A program made the translations under genes and the position numbers. From assembly GCF_008831265.1 (NCBI RefSeq), contig NZ_VTTH01000001.1:1-64000 (forward strand): DNA of 64,000 nucleotides. The letters run 5' to 3'. The number at the start of each line of letters is the position of its first letter. Within the stretch, counting starts at the first letter, position 1. This DNA comes from Lacisediminimonas profundi. GTDB lineage: Bacteria > Pseudomonadota > Gammaproteobacteria > Burkholderiales > Burkholderiaceae_D. This document shows positions 28,150 to 36,545 of the stretch, one piece after another. The notes below the pieces were generated by a model. The model worked only from the letters and a program-made list of their open reading frames with translations. It did not search any database and was not told the DNA's origin.

Positions 28150-28599
28150 TTATTTCCGAGTTTGTTTTTCGTGATCGCGTTGCTCGCTGGCAGCACGCGC
28201 CAGCAGTGAAATTTCAGTCGCCAGGATCAGCAGTATGTCGTCCGCCGAGACCACGCCGACCAAGGATCCGCCTGCATTCACCACGGGCAAGCGTCGCACC
28301 CCGCGCGAGCGCATGACCCGAAGGGCCTCGACGAAGCCGGTGTTCTCCGTCACCGTGGTCAGCGGCGTGCTCATCACATCCCCTGCGGTAAAGGTGGCAG
28401 CGTCCAGGCCGACGGCGACCGTTTCAATCACGATGTCGCGGTCGGTCAGCATGCCGACGGGCTGCTCGGGCTTGCTGCTGCGGTCCAGCACCACCAGATC
28501 CCCTATGTGATGCTTGCGCATCAGGGCCGCCGCTTGCTCCAGGGTCGTATCGCTGTTGCAGGACACCACGTTGCGGCTGCAGCATTCGCTGATTGGCAT
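28150..28599 (-). CDS. CBS-domain pair protein
   Basis: 149 residues made almost wholly of two CBS domains: NVVSCNSDTTLEQAAALMRK to LTDRDIVIE, and VMSTPLTTVTENTGFVEALR to GVVSADDILLILA. Such stand-alone pairs bind AMP, ATP or NAD and act as energy sensors. An AGGAGGAATTGTC Shine-Dalgarno precedes the ATG. Its place in the NAD-salvage and stress group fits an adenylate-sensing role, but the partner is unknown. Confidence 0.9.
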   Translation of the reverse strand: MPISECCSRNVVSCNSDTTLEQAAALMRKHHIGDLVVLDRSSKPEQPVGMLTDRDIVIETVAVGLDAATFTAGDVMSTPLTTVTENTGFVEALRVMRSRGVRRLPVVNAGGSLVGVVSADDILLILATEISLLARAASEQRDHEKQTRK

Positions 28600-28668
28600 G
28601 ACAATTCCTCCTGTGTAATTGTTGTCCTGTGTTCCTGCCCAAATGATTACTGCTCATTTGATTGCTGC

Positions 28669-29757
28669 TCAGGGCACCTGGTCCTGACTGTCCTTGTACC
28701 TGTCGTCATCCCCGGAGCCGCTGTTGTCCGGCACGGGCCACGCCAGTTCGTTCAATTCCACCAGCGAGCCACCACCGTGCATCCGGCCAATTGCTTCGGC
28801 GACCAGTTGCGTCGAATCGACCACCATCAGCATGTGCCGCACCGCGCCCTGGTCCAGCCTCAGCGGCGGCACGGTGTCGCAGACCAGGATGCGCTCCAGT
28901 CCGGGCAGATCCAGCACATGGGATGCCGCGCTCTGGAATACGCCGTGGGTGGCGGCGGCAATTACCCTGGCAGCGCCGTGTTTGCTGGCAGCGCTTGCTG
29001 CGCGTGCGATGGTGCTGCCGGTGCTGATCAGGTCGTCCAGCACGATCACGTCCCGCCCTTCGGCGTCGCCGACCAGTTGGCCGCCGCCGAGCCGGCCTTC
29101 ACTCCGGTACTTCTCCATGAATCCGATGCCGGCTTCGCGGCCGATGGCGGCAGAAAGGAGTTGGCGGAAGCGGTCCACGCGCTTTACTGCGCCGGTGTCG
29201 GGCGCGAGCACCATCACCTCCCGTTGCGTCAACAGCGGCGCCAGCGCGGCGACCAGCAGCGGTGCTGCGGAAAGATGTTCCGTGCGGCAGCGAAACGCAT
29301 TCTGGTAGGCGGCCAGGTTATGCACGTCGATGGTCAGCACGACGTCGGTGCCGACCGATTCCAGCAGGGCTGCCACATAGCGGGTCGTGACCGGGTCGCG
29401 TGACTTGCTCTTCTGGTCCTTGCGCGCGTAGGCAAGATAAGGAATGACCGCTGTTACCCTGGCCGCTGCGGCATCCTTGAGTGCGCCAATGAAAAACAGC
29501 AGCCGGCACAGTTTGTCGTTGACACTGTGTTCGAACTCGGCATGCAGGGATTGCAGCACGTAGACATCGCGGCCGCGCACGCTGACGAGGGGACGGGATT
29601 TGTGCTCGCCATCTTCGAACTCCCGCTCCTCGACAGGAAGCAGGTCCATCCCAAGCCGGTCAGCTACCCGTTCGCCGTAGGCCCGGCCGTGCGAAAGCGC
29701 GAACAGGGCCGGGCCGGTGGCCTGGTCGTATGCGGTGGCGATGGTCGGTTTTTGCAT
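28669..29757 (-). CDS. Ribose-phosphate pyrophosphokinase-like protein
   Basis: The ATG at 29757 starts conserved sequence (MQKPTIATAYDQ, 362 residues); the frame extends upstream to 29949 without homology. PRPP synthetase motifs: SVNDKLCRLLFFIGALKDAA, AVIPYLAYARKDQKSK, LTIDVHNLAAYQNAF and the PRPP loop VIVLDDLISTGSTIARA. It is longer than the housekeeping enzyme (about 315) and divergent, as in the second, stress-associated PRPP synthetases. It would supply PRPP to pncB (22757) and the phosphoribosyltransferase at 34304. Confidence 0.88.
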   Translation of the reverse strand: MQKPTIATAYDQATGPALFALSHGRAYGERVADRLGMDLLPVEEREFEDGEHKSRPLVSVRGRDVYVLQSLHAEFEHSVNDKLCRLLFFIGALKDAAAARVTAVIPYLAYARKDQKSKSRDPVTTRYVAALLESVGTDVVLTIDVHNLAAYQNAFRCRTEHLSAAPLLVAALAPLLTQREVMVLAPDTGAVKRVDRFRQLLSAAIGREAGIGFMEKYRSEGRLGGGQLVGDAEGRDVIVLDDLISTGSTIARAASAASKHGAARVIAAATHGVFQSAASHVLDLPGLERILVCDTVPPLRLDQGAVRHMLMVVDSTQLVAEAIGRMHGGGSLVELNELAWPVPDNSGSGDDDRYKDSQDQVP

Positions 29758-30063
29758 GGGGATCGCGTTTGGCGCGGTGGCGTGTCCGGAGTGCAAGTCC
29801 GTCGATGGTGTATTGCACCGCTTCCAACTGAGCGGCGCCAGCCGGCTTGTTTGCAGGATTGCGGGACATGAAATGCATTGCATGCTGCCCCAAGTGCCTG
29901 TTGCAACAATCATCGGCCAAGAGCCGAACGGGCATTTGACATGGATCACGCGCCGGCTTTTCCGATGCTATGGAATGTGATGGATGGCGGAAGTTGATGC
30001 GCCACCTTCACGTTCAACGGCTCACGCTTCACAGCGTCACGTTCACATTGGCGGTACCTGTTC
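29758..30063. other. Divergent intergenic region between PRPP synthetase-like gene and pncA
   Basis: About 306 bases separating divergent genes. No convincing small gene, terminator or strong promoter was recognised; a short ATGCATTGCAT palindrome lies near 29871. Confidence 0.5.
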
Positions 30064-30645
30064 ATGCTGCGTTTCACTATCGCCGCCGGCGATGCCTTGC
30101 TGCTGGTCGATGTGCAGAACGACTTCCTTCCCGGCGGCGCGCTTGCGGTTGCCGGCGGGGACGAGATCATTCCTGTGCTCAACCAATACATCCGGCGCTT
30201 TACGGAAAAGGGCCGCCCGGTGATTGCATCGGCAGACTGGCACCCGCCCGATCATTGCTCCTTCGTCGCCCAGGGCGGCCCGTGGCCGCCGCATTGCATT
30301 GCCGGCAGTGCCGGAGCCGGTTTTGCTGCGGGCCTGGCGCTGCCGCCGACGGCGCTGGTGGAGCATAAGGCGGCGCAAAGCGGGCTTGATGCTTACTCCG
30401 CGTTTGCCGGCACCGGCCTCGGGCCGAAGCTGCAGGCCGAAGGGATAAGTCGGGTGTTTGTGGGCGGACTGGCGACGGACTATTGCGTCCTGAATACGGT
30501 CAGGGATGCCTTGTCGCACGGATTCGCGACGGTGTTGCTGGTGGATGCGGTGCGGGCGGTGGATCCGTCCGTGCAAGGGCCGGCGGCCATCAGGGAAATG
30601 ACCGGGCTGGGCGCGCTGAGCGCCACTCTTGCAGAGGTCGATTGA
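30064..30645 (+). CDS. pncA: Nicotinamidase
   Basis: 193 residues of the isochorismatase-like fold. The catalytic triad is visible: Asp16 in LLLVDVQNDFLPGG, Lys102 in VEHKAAQSGLDAYS and Cys141 in GLATDYCVLNT; the metal ligands are Asp58, His60 and His64 in SADWHPPDHCSF. It deaminates nicotinamide to nicotinate, the substrate of PncB. Its stop overlaps the proposed TTG start of the next gene. Confidence 0.95.
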   Translation: MLRFTIAAGDALLLVDVQNDFLPGGALAVAGGDEIIPVLNQYIRRFTEKGRPVIASADWHPPDHCSFVAQGGPWPPHCIAGSAGAGFAAGLALPPTALVEHKAAQSGLDAYSAFAGTGLGPKLQAEGISRVFVGGLATDYCVLNTVRDALSHGFATVLLVDAVRAVDPSVQGPAAIREMTGLGALSATLAEVD

Positions 30646-31769
30646 GAGAAAAACGCCAGCGACAAGGGGAGGTTGCTGGCTTGGGCCAGTTGCTGGCCCT
30701 GCATGACGGGAGCCTGGACGTCCGGATGGTCGAGACGCATGCTTCCTGGGTGTTCCTGACTGCCCGCAGCGCATGGAAACGGAAGAAGATTCCGCCGCTG
30801 GCATTGCCGAGCGAGATCGCGCAAGATCCAGGGCGGCGCCTGTGCGAAGAGGAACTGCGCCTGAACCAGCGGCTTTCGCCGTCGGTGTATCTGGGTGTGG
30901 TGCCGCTTTTTCGTTCACCGCATGGCGAGCTGCAGCTGGCACCGGAGGGCGAGCCTGCGGACTGGCTGTTGCACATGCGGCGCCTGCCTGATGAACGCAG
31001 CCTGGAAGCCCTGTTGCGCAGTACCGGAGTGTCGCCGCGCGAAATGGATGGCTTGGGTCGCACGATCGCCGATTTTCACGCGAGATGCCAGCCGATCGCG
31101 CTGGCGCCGGCGGTGTACCGGTCGCGCTTGCTGCGATCGATCAAGGCCGATCGCAAGGCGCTGCTGCACTTGCACTACCGGTTGCCGCGGGCAGCGGTCG
31201 AGCATCTGTTCTGCTTGCTGCACGGGGAGGCACGGCGGCTGTCGCCGCAGCTTGCCGGGCGCGTGCGGGACGGGCATGTGATCGAAGGTCACGGCGACCT
31301 GCGGGCCGAGCATGTCTATCTGACGGAGCCGATCGAGATCATCGATTGCCTGGATTTTTCGCAGGTACTGAGAACCCAGGACGGCGCCGATGAGGCCGGC
31401 TTCCTGGCGCTCGAGTGCGAGCGATTCGGCGCTCGTTCGGCTGCACGGCGCTTGCTGCATGGCTACTTGCGAGCGCGGCATGACGCGATATCGCAGCAAC
31501 TGCTCAACTTTTACCAGGCATGCCGTGCCTGCACCCGCGCCCGCCTGGCGCTCGCGCATCTGGATGAAGCGCGATATCGGTATCAGAAGCGCTGGCGCTT
31601 GCGTGCCCTGGACTACCTGGCGCTGGCGGCGGCGCATTCGGCGCGCCACCCTCGGAGTCATGGTTACGGACTTCGCCTTGCTGCACCGGGTCGGGCCGAA
31701 GGTCGACCTCGCCCTCGCCCTCGCCGCACAGCGACAGTATGGCCGCGCGCGCAGCCTGGCGCAGCGTGA
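30642..31769 (+). CDS. Aminoglycoside phosphotransferase-like kinase (COG2187 type)
   Basis: I place the start at the TTG at 30642, overlapping the pncA stop with AGAGG upstream, giving 375 residues; earlier starts would read through pncA. Kinase signs: HGDLRAEHVYL (catalytic loop, usually HGDxxxxN) and IEIIDCLDFSQVLRT (metal-binding Asp), followed by DEAGFLALECERFG, typical of this family of uncharacterised kinases that often carry a second AAA-kinase domain, absent here. Its last 90 codons overlap the convergent acyltransferase gene by 266 bases, and the final 40 residues are Arg/Pro-rich and look unconserved, so a frameshift near 31650 is possible. Confidence 0.75.
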   Translation: MREKRQRQGEVAGLGQLLALHDGSLDVRMVETHASWVFLTARSAWKRKKIPPLALPSEIAQDPGRRLCEEELRLNQRLSPSVYLGVVPLFRSPHGELQLAPEGEPADWLLHMRRLPDERSLEALLRSTGVSPREMDGLGRTIADFHARCQPIALAPAVYRSRLLRSIKADRKALLHLHYRLPRAAVEHLFCLLHGEARRLSPQLAGRVRDGHVIEGHGDLRAEHVYLTEPIEIIDCLDFSQVLRTQDGADEAGFLALECERFGARSAARRLLHGYLRARHDAISQQLLNFYQACRACTRARLALAHLDEARYRYQKRWRLRALDYLALAAAHSARHPRSHGYGLRLAAPGRAEGRPRPRPRRTATVWPRAQPGAA

Positions 31770-32478
31770 GTGCGGGGTCCGGATCTTTTTCCGAGGCCCG
31801 GAGTGCCGGCCCGATCTCCAGTGTCAGCGGCGCCCGGCGCAGCAGCCAGCTGCCGAGCGGCAATGCAGTTCGCGTGCCGCGCAGGCCGGCGCACACCACC
31901 GGTACGCCAGTTGCCGCGGCGAGCACGAAGGCGCCGGAGTGGAAGCGCAGCAAGCCCGGTTCGCGCTTGTATCTGCCTTCGGGAAACAGGATCAGGCTCT
32001 CGCCCCGGCGCAGCGCGCCCTTCATCAGTTCGATATTGGCGCTGGGGGGCGAGCCCGGCGGTAGCAGCATCAGTGTATTCACCTTGTTCACCAGCGGGCA
32101 CAGAAGGCGCTGCCTGCGCAATTCCCGCCGCGCCGTGAATGTGTACCCGGGCGATGCGGGCAGCAATGCGGAGAGCACGATGCCGTCCAGGAAGCTCGAA
32201 TGATTGAGCACCAGTATGTGCGGCGATTGCGGCAGCCGGTCCAGCCCGAGTGCGCTGATGCGGATCCCGGACAGCCGGAATAGCAGCCGGCTTATGCGCT
32301 TGGCAATCCGCCGCGCCATCCGGGGCCGCGGGAATGGTGCGGCGAGAACCAGGAAGATGAGAACGAACGCGACGAACGCGACCCATGCGTAGCATCCATA
32401 AAGGACGTGTCCGGTCTTTCCCGGGGGCGATGTTGCACCGGGGGACTGCGCCTGCCTGGTGTCTGGAGATGTCGGCAC
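31504..32478 (-). CDS. 1-acylglycerol-3-phosphate acyltransferase-like protein (PlsC family)
   Basis: 324 residues. One N-terminal membrane segment (VAFVAFVLIFLVLAAPF), then the HX4D motif as LNHSSFLDG, and FPEGRYKREPGLLRFHSGAF with the glycerophosphate-binding Glu-Gly. It acylates lysophosphatidate or a related lysolipid at the inner membrane. The last 80 residues (GEGEGEVDLRPDP onward, Pro/Ala/Ser-rich) lie in the overlap with the convergent kinase-like gene and are probably not conserved. Confidence 0.83.
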   Translation of the reverse strand: MPTSPDTRQAQSPGATSPPGKTGHVLYGCYAWVAFVAFVLIFLVLAAPFPRPRMARRIAKRISRLLFRLSGIRISALGLDRLPQSPHILVLNHSSFLDGIVLSALLPASPGYTFTARRELRRQRLLCPLVNKVNTLMLLPPGSPPSANIELMKGALRRGESLILFPEGRYKREPGLLRFHSGAFVLAAATGVPVVCAGLRGTRTALPLGSWLLRRAPLTLEIGPALRASEKDPDPALTLRQAARAAILSLCGEGEGEVDLRPDPVQQGEVRNHDSEGGAPNAPPPAPGSPGHASASASDTDIALHPDARAPGGRGCRHGMPGKS

Positions 32479-32612
32479 TGTTGCTTTTTATCTTTCCGGC
32501 GTGACCGCGGCCTGATGTTCTTGTTTCACTAGACTCCATTGACGATCAGGCTCGTTGACTGATCTCAAGGCGTTCGCAGCCTCGCAGGCGCAACCATGAC
32601 GCTGTCGTCCGA

Positions 32613-33434
32613 TTGGCGCAAGCACCAGCATCGAGCGTAGCGCCAGCAGAAAAATTACATCCAGCAATCATGATTCCCGAGCTTTCCTATCGTCTCCGAA
32701 GACTGAACCGGGGCCTGCGCGCAAGGCTGTCGCTGCTGCGTCCCGGACGCGATCCCTTGCTCGGCGATGCCGGGCCGCTGCTGAAGGTCGAGTATCGCGG
32801 CCGCGTCGGCAGCAAGGCGTTGATAGTGTTCCTGCCCGGCATTGGCGATCTTGCCGAGGATTTCGAGAGGCGCGGATTCATCAGGGATTTGCATCAACAT
32901 GGCGTACCGGCGGATGCGATCGCGGTCGACGCGCATTTCGGCTATTACGCCACGCGGGCGCTGTTTGAACGCATCACTGAAGACGTGCTGGCGGCGGCGC
33001 ACGAAGCGGGGTATCACGACATCTGGCTGGTCGGTGTTTCTCTCGGCGGCTTCGGCGCCGCCTGCTACGCCGCGCACCACCATGCCCGCATCAGCGGCCT
33101 GGTGTTGATGGCCCCCTACCTCGGGGAGAAGTCGCTGGCGCGCGAGATAGAGGAGGCCGGAGGCATGACGGGCTGGAATGCCGACCCGGCGGCCAGCCAC
33201 GACTTTCCCCGTGTGCTCTGGCAATGGCTCAAGCAGCATCTGGCGCACAACGAATCCAGGCCTTCGATCTATCTGGGATATGGCACCGGCGACAAGTTTG
33301 CCAAGGAAAATTCCTTGCTGGCTGCGAGCTTGCCACCCGATCGGGTATTTGCCATTCCAGGGGGACATGACTGGCGGACCTGGAGGAAGATCTGGCGGAT
33401 GGTGCTTGAGCAGCGGCCGATCGGCAGGGGGTAG
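32613..33434 (+). CDS. Alpha/beta hydrolase
   Basis: 273 residues from 32613, or 254 from the ATG at 32670 (MIPELSYRLRRLNRG), which looks the better conserved start; neither has a clear Shine-Dalgarno. The nucleophile elbow is WLVGVSLGGFGAACY, the oxyanion region VFLPGIGDLAEDF, and the catalytic His probably FAIPGGHDWRTW. Family and fold are clear, the substrate is not. It is divergent from the PlsC-like gene and followed by the long inverted repeat. Confidence 0.85.
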   Translation: MAQAPASSVAPAEKLHPAIMIPELSYRLRRLNRGLRARLSLLRPGRDPLLGDAGPLLKVEYRGRVGSKALIVFLPGIGDLAEDFERRGFIRDLHQHGVPADAIAVDAHFGYYATRALFERITEDVLAAAHEAGYHDIWLVGVSLGGFGAACYAAHHHARISGLVLMAPYLGEKSLAREIEEAGGMTGWNADPAASHDFPRVLWQWLKQHLAHNESRPSIYLGYGTGDKFAKENSLLAASLPPDRVFAIPGGHDWRTWRKIWRMVLEQRPIGRG

Positions 33435-33478
33435 CGGCGGCGCCGGAGGCCGGATCTGATCATTGCCCATGTCCGTGG

Positions 33479-33808
33479 GTGAGTGGTTTGGTGGTTTTGT
33501 GGTTTGGTGGCTTTTGGCTTGCGGTTGGTGTGGCTGGGTTTGGTGGTTGTGGTTGTGAAGCCGGGAGACACCCCGGCGGGTGTGTTCCTTTCTTTTTAAA
33601 AAGAAAGGAACCAAAGAAAACACCGTCAAAACCCACTTGGCCAACGCCCGCCTCGATAGCCAACCAGACGTGGATGTCTGGGCTAATCCAGTGCGACGCT
33701 CGCGAGAGATGATCCCTCGGCTGTGTGCCGCTTACCTAATCAGCCAACCCCATGAAGTGTCTTATACCGATGCCCAGCGCACCGTTGACTCTTAATGTTT
33801 TTCGAAGC
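33479..33808. repeat. Left arm of a long imperfect inverted repeat
   Basis: Together with 33920-34290 this makes an inverted repeat of about 0.8 kb filling the whole gap between the hydrolase and the phosphoribosyltransferase. The best part is about 33544-33715, nearly identical to the complement of about 34021-34195. It includes GAAGCCGGGAGACACCCCGG, a perfect 28-base palindrome around TTCTTTTTAAAAAG (33585-33612) and GCCTCGATAGCCAACCAGAC. An inner match, GTTGACTCTTAATG to CGAAGC at 33784-33808, pairs with 33920-33944. No gene is supported here; short open frames in the arms are by-products. Confidence 0.8.
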
Positions 33809-33919
33809 TTCAAACAAGCGACGGGGCTGTTCAAAGAAGGGCAAGGAAAGGCAAATTGCAGCAGAAAATTCCAGGGATGCCGCGCCCCACTGGCAACCCG
33901 ACCTCAAGTGCCAATTAGC

Positions 33920-34290
33920 GGCTTCGAAAATAATTGAGAGTCAACGAGCGGTGGTGTGCGGTCGGCGGCATTGAAGCGGGTTGACTGATCCCGGTCAGAA
34001 GCGAACGTGTGGCAGGACCTTCCTCGCGAACGCCGCAATGGTTCGGCCCAGGCGTCCACGTCTGGTTGGCTATCGAGGCGAGCGTTGGCCAAGTGGGTTT
34101 TGACGGTGTTTTCTTTGGTTCCTTTCTTTTTGAAAAGAAAGGGACACACCCGCCGGGGTGTCTCCCGGCTTCACAACCACAGCCATCAAACCCACCCACA
34201 CGACCCGCAAGCCAGAAAGCCCCAAGACCACCAAACTACCAAACTACCAAACTACCAAACTACCAAACTACCAAACCACCAAGCCCAACG
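33920..34290. repeat. Right arm of the long imperfect inverted repeat
   Basis: Complementary to the left arm, in opposite orientation. It carries the matching poly-pyrimidine palindrome (CTTTCTTTTTGAAAAGAAAG, 34121-34140), the GCCGGGGTGTCTCCCGGCTTC segment in inverted form and, at its outer end, the CCAAACTA tandem repeat. The two palindromes could work as bidirectional terminators for flanking genes. The 110 bases between the arms (33809-33919) hold nothing recognised. Confidence 0.8.
34231..34276. repeat. CCAAACTA octamer tandem repeat
   Basis: Five perfect copies of CCAAACTA (starts at 34231, 34239, 34247, 34255, 34263) plus a partial sixth. It is the outer edge of the right inverted-repeat arm; the left arm has a decayed counterpart (GGTTTGGTGG-type) near 33486-33515. 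It ends 28 bases before the stop of the phosphoribosyltransferase gene. Confidence 0.9.
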
Positions 34291-34303
34291 ACATGCGCAA
34301 TGA

Positions 34304-34996
34304 TCAGCCCTCCGGATGCGGCCGTGACTGACGCGCCGCAACCGCATCCTTCAGGATTGCCGCCGCCTCGTCATCCTCCACTGCCTGGAAGTTCCGGTAG
34401 AACTGGCTGACTGCGCTGAAGCCGTAGGGCGTGCGCAGGCAGACCACCTTGTCGGCCAACGGCCCCACCCGCTCCAGGCTGTCGGGTGCGGCGACCGGTA
34501 CGGCGCAGATCAGTTCTGCCGGATGCCGGGCGCGCACCGCATGCAGTGCTGCGATCATCGTCGCGCCAGTGGCCAGTCCATCGTCAACCACTATCGCAAT
34601 TCGCCCGCGCGGATCCTGCGCCGTGCCGAGCGGGGTGTATTGCTGGCGTCGCTTGTGCAGCGCCGCCAGCTGCGTCGCTTTCACTTTCTCGAGCGGCCCG
34701 CCTTTCTTGTCCATGTCTTCGTACCCGGACGAGATGGTCGACCACCCGGATTCGTCGATCGCGCCGATTGCATATTCCGGGTCGAACGGCAGGCTGAGCT
34801 TGTGCACCAGCACCACATCGAGGTCGCCGTCGAGACGATCGGCCAAGACCTTGCCGATCGGCAGCGCGCCACGGGGAATGGCGAGGATCAGCGGGTTGCG
34901 GCCGCGATACTCCAGCAACTCGTCGGCCAGCTGCTCGCCGGCATCGATGCGGTCGGCAAAACTGTTGCCGCCGCGCGTGTGGTGGTCAATTTTCAT
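34304..34996 (-). CDS. Phosphoribosyltransferase
   Basis: The ATG at 34996 (MKIDHHTRGGNSFADRID) gives 230 residues; 35011 is an alternative. The PRPP loop is AIVVDDGLATGATMIAAL, and LAIPRGALPIGKVLADRL precedes it. This is the family of uncharacterised phosphoribosyltransferases with a middle insert (GGPLEKVKATQLAALHKRRQ), often found beside stress proteins. The nucleobase substrate is unknown. It shares the neighbourhood with a PRPP synthetase-like enzyme at 28669. Confidence 0.88.
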   Translation of the reverse strand: MKIDHHTRGGNSFADRIDAGEQLADELLEYRGRNPLILAIPRGALPIGKVLADRLDGDLDVVLVHKLSLPFDPEYAIGAIDESGWSTISSGYEDMDKKGGPLEKVKATQLAALHKRRQQYTPLGTAQDPRGRIAIVVDDGLATGATMIAALHAVRARHPAELICAVPVAAPDSLERVGPLADKVVCLRTPYGFSAVSQFYRNFQAVEDDEAAAILKDAVAARQSRPHPEG

Positions 34997-35112
34997 CGAG
35001 TGAATGCGCAATCCATCAACGCACAGTAGTAGCTTGTGCGTGGACAGGTTTGCGCACGCTCATGTCCGCTTCGTATGGCCGCGAAAGGCGGGGCGGCCCG
35101 CTGTCCCGAAGG

Positions 35113-35628
35113 TTACGGAAACACGGGAATATGCGAGTCCTCCCCACCGAAGCGCATTTCCGGATGCCGCTCGGCGAGCATCGCTTCGATTCGCGTTATC
35201 TCACGGGCAGGCACGTCGACCATCATCAGGATTTTCCCTTGCTCCAGGTCTGCGTGGAAAGACTTCAGACGTGAATTGGGCAAGGCAGCGGCAGCCAAGC
35301 TTGCTGCCCATCCGCCGAACAACAGTCCCGCAAATCCCGCCAGTACCATGGCAGTTGCGCGTGCGGAGGTAGTGCCGAGATCGAAATACCAGACGATCAC
35401 AGCGCCAAGCACCAGACCCAATGCCGCGCCGACAGCCATGCCTTGTTCCGCGCCGCTGACGATGTCGGTCTTTTGCAGGATGCTCGCCTCCGGCATGTCG
35501 TCGGGCAATGGCGTGCCGCCAGTCATGAAGCGGATGTGGCGAATTTCTATCCGGCCGAGCAGCAGTTCATCCAGCGCACGGCGGGCGCTGGCGATGTCCG
35601 GAAATACATAGAAGAGACGATGTCGCAT
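35113..35628 (-). CDS. DUF1269-like membrane protein
   Basis: The ATG at 35628 (GGAGG upstream, MRHRLFYVFPDIASARRALD) gives 171 residues. An N-terminal ferredoxin-like part is followed by two membrane segments (MAVGAALGLVLGAVIVWYF and VLAGFAGLLFGGWAASLAAA) and a C-terminal soluble part (ILMMVDVPAREITRIEAMLA). The pattern of a Gly-rich helical hairpin between two soluble halves fits DUF1269. Function unknown; it precedes the phosphoribosyltransferase gene and may share its transcript. Confidence 0.8.
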   Translation of the reverse strand: MRHRLFYVFPDIASARRALDELLLGRIEIRHIRFMTGGTPLPDDMPEASILQKTDIVSGAEQGMAVGAALGLVLGAVIVWYFDLGTTSARATAMVLAGFAGLLFGGWAASLAAAALPNSRLKSFHADLEQGKILMMVDVPAREITRIEAMLAERHPEMRFGGEDSHIPVFP

Positions 35629-35737
35629 GATGCCTCCATCAGGGGAGCAAGTCGTTATTCCAGTATAGGCAGCGTTGGCGACTTCGCCAGACAAATAGCC
35701 CGGTGCGGGTCATGGATACGCAAGGACGAAGGTACAA

Positions 35738-35758
35738 TTGTTCCATATTCCAGAACAA
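35738..35758. promoter_or_regulatory. Candidate IclR operator upstream of its own gene
   Basis: TTGTTC-N9-GAACAA, containing GTTCCATATTCCAGAAC, a variant of the perfect palindrome at 37611-37627. It lies 17-37 bases before the iclR start at 35775, so binding would block the gene's own expression. Confidence 0.55.
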
Positions 35759-35774
35759 CAAGGCCCACCCCCGG

Positions 35775-36521
35775 ATGAACAACACCCTGCTCAAAGGCCT
35801 CGAAGTACTCGAACTGCTGGCCTATCATCCGCGCCCGCTGGGCATTACCGAAATTGCCGGGCAGACCGGGCTGGCCAAGAGCAATGTGCACCGCGTGCTG
35901 CAGGCGCTGGTCGCGATGCGCTATGTCATACGCGATGAGACTGCGCGCACCTACAGCCCGTCGATCAAGCTATGGGAACTGGGCTCGGCGGTCCTGTCGC
36001 GGCTGGACCTGAAGCAGCATGCGCAACCTGCCATGCAACGCTTGCTGGAACAGGCCGGTGAAACGGTGCACCTGTCGGTGCTGGATGGCGACGAAGTGGT
36101 GTACGTGCACAAGCTCGACAGCGACAATCCGATCCGGGCGTATACGGAAATCGGTGGCCGCGCGCTGGCGCACTGCGTGGCGACCGGCAAGGCCATGCTG
36201 GCGTTCCAGCCGGATGAGGATCTGGAGCGGCGTGCCACCCATCTGGCGAGAGTGACACCGGCCACCATCACTGACCCTGCGAAATTCATGAAGGAGATGC
36301 TGCATGTCCGGGAGTGCGGATATGCAGTCAATTGCGGTGAATGGCGGGATTCGGTGCATGGCGTCGCCGCGCCTGTGCGCGATGCAACGGGGAATGTCAT
36401 TGCTGCGATCGGCTTGTCGGGGCCGGCCGACCGCTTCAAACAGGCGCAGCGCCGGATATTTGCCGGTCTGGTGGTGGCTGCCGCGCGGGCCGTGTCCGCC
36501 AGCCTGTCCGGCGCGCCGTAG
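35775..36521 (+). CDS. IclR-family transcriptional regulator
   Basis: The ATG at 35775 begins the family's N-terminal helix (MNNTLLKGLEVLELLAYHPR), 248 residues. The winged helix is PLGITEIAGQTGLAKSNVHRVLQAL; the effector domain includes GETVHLSVLDGDEVVYVHKL and CGYAVNCGEWRDSVHGVAAPV. Two GTTCC/GGAAC palindromes lie at its own promoter and upstream of the CoA-transferase operon at 37720, so it probably regulates that operon and itself. Effectors of this family are usually small carboxylic acids. Confidence 0.92.
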   Translation: MNNTLLKGLEVLELLAYHPRPLGITEIAGQTGLAKSNVHRVLQALVAMRYVIRDETARTYSPSIKLWELGSAVLSRLDLKQHAQPAMQRLLEQAGETVHLSVLDGDEVVYVHKLDSDNPIRAYTEIGGRALAHCVATGKAMLAFQPDEDLERRATHLARVTPATITDPAKFMKEMLHVRECGYAVNCGEWRDSVHGVAAPVRDATGNVIAAIGLSGPADRFKQAQRRIFAGLVVAAARAVSASLSGAP

Positions 36522-36545
36522 CAGGCTGGCAGCCTGGTTGCTGCG

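Noticed and set aside
33460-34303. Short open frames with VGFDGVFFGSFLF- or WVLTVFSLVPFFLKR-like peptides
   Set aside because: They lie in both arms of the inverted repeat and arise from the repeat DNA, not from protein selection.
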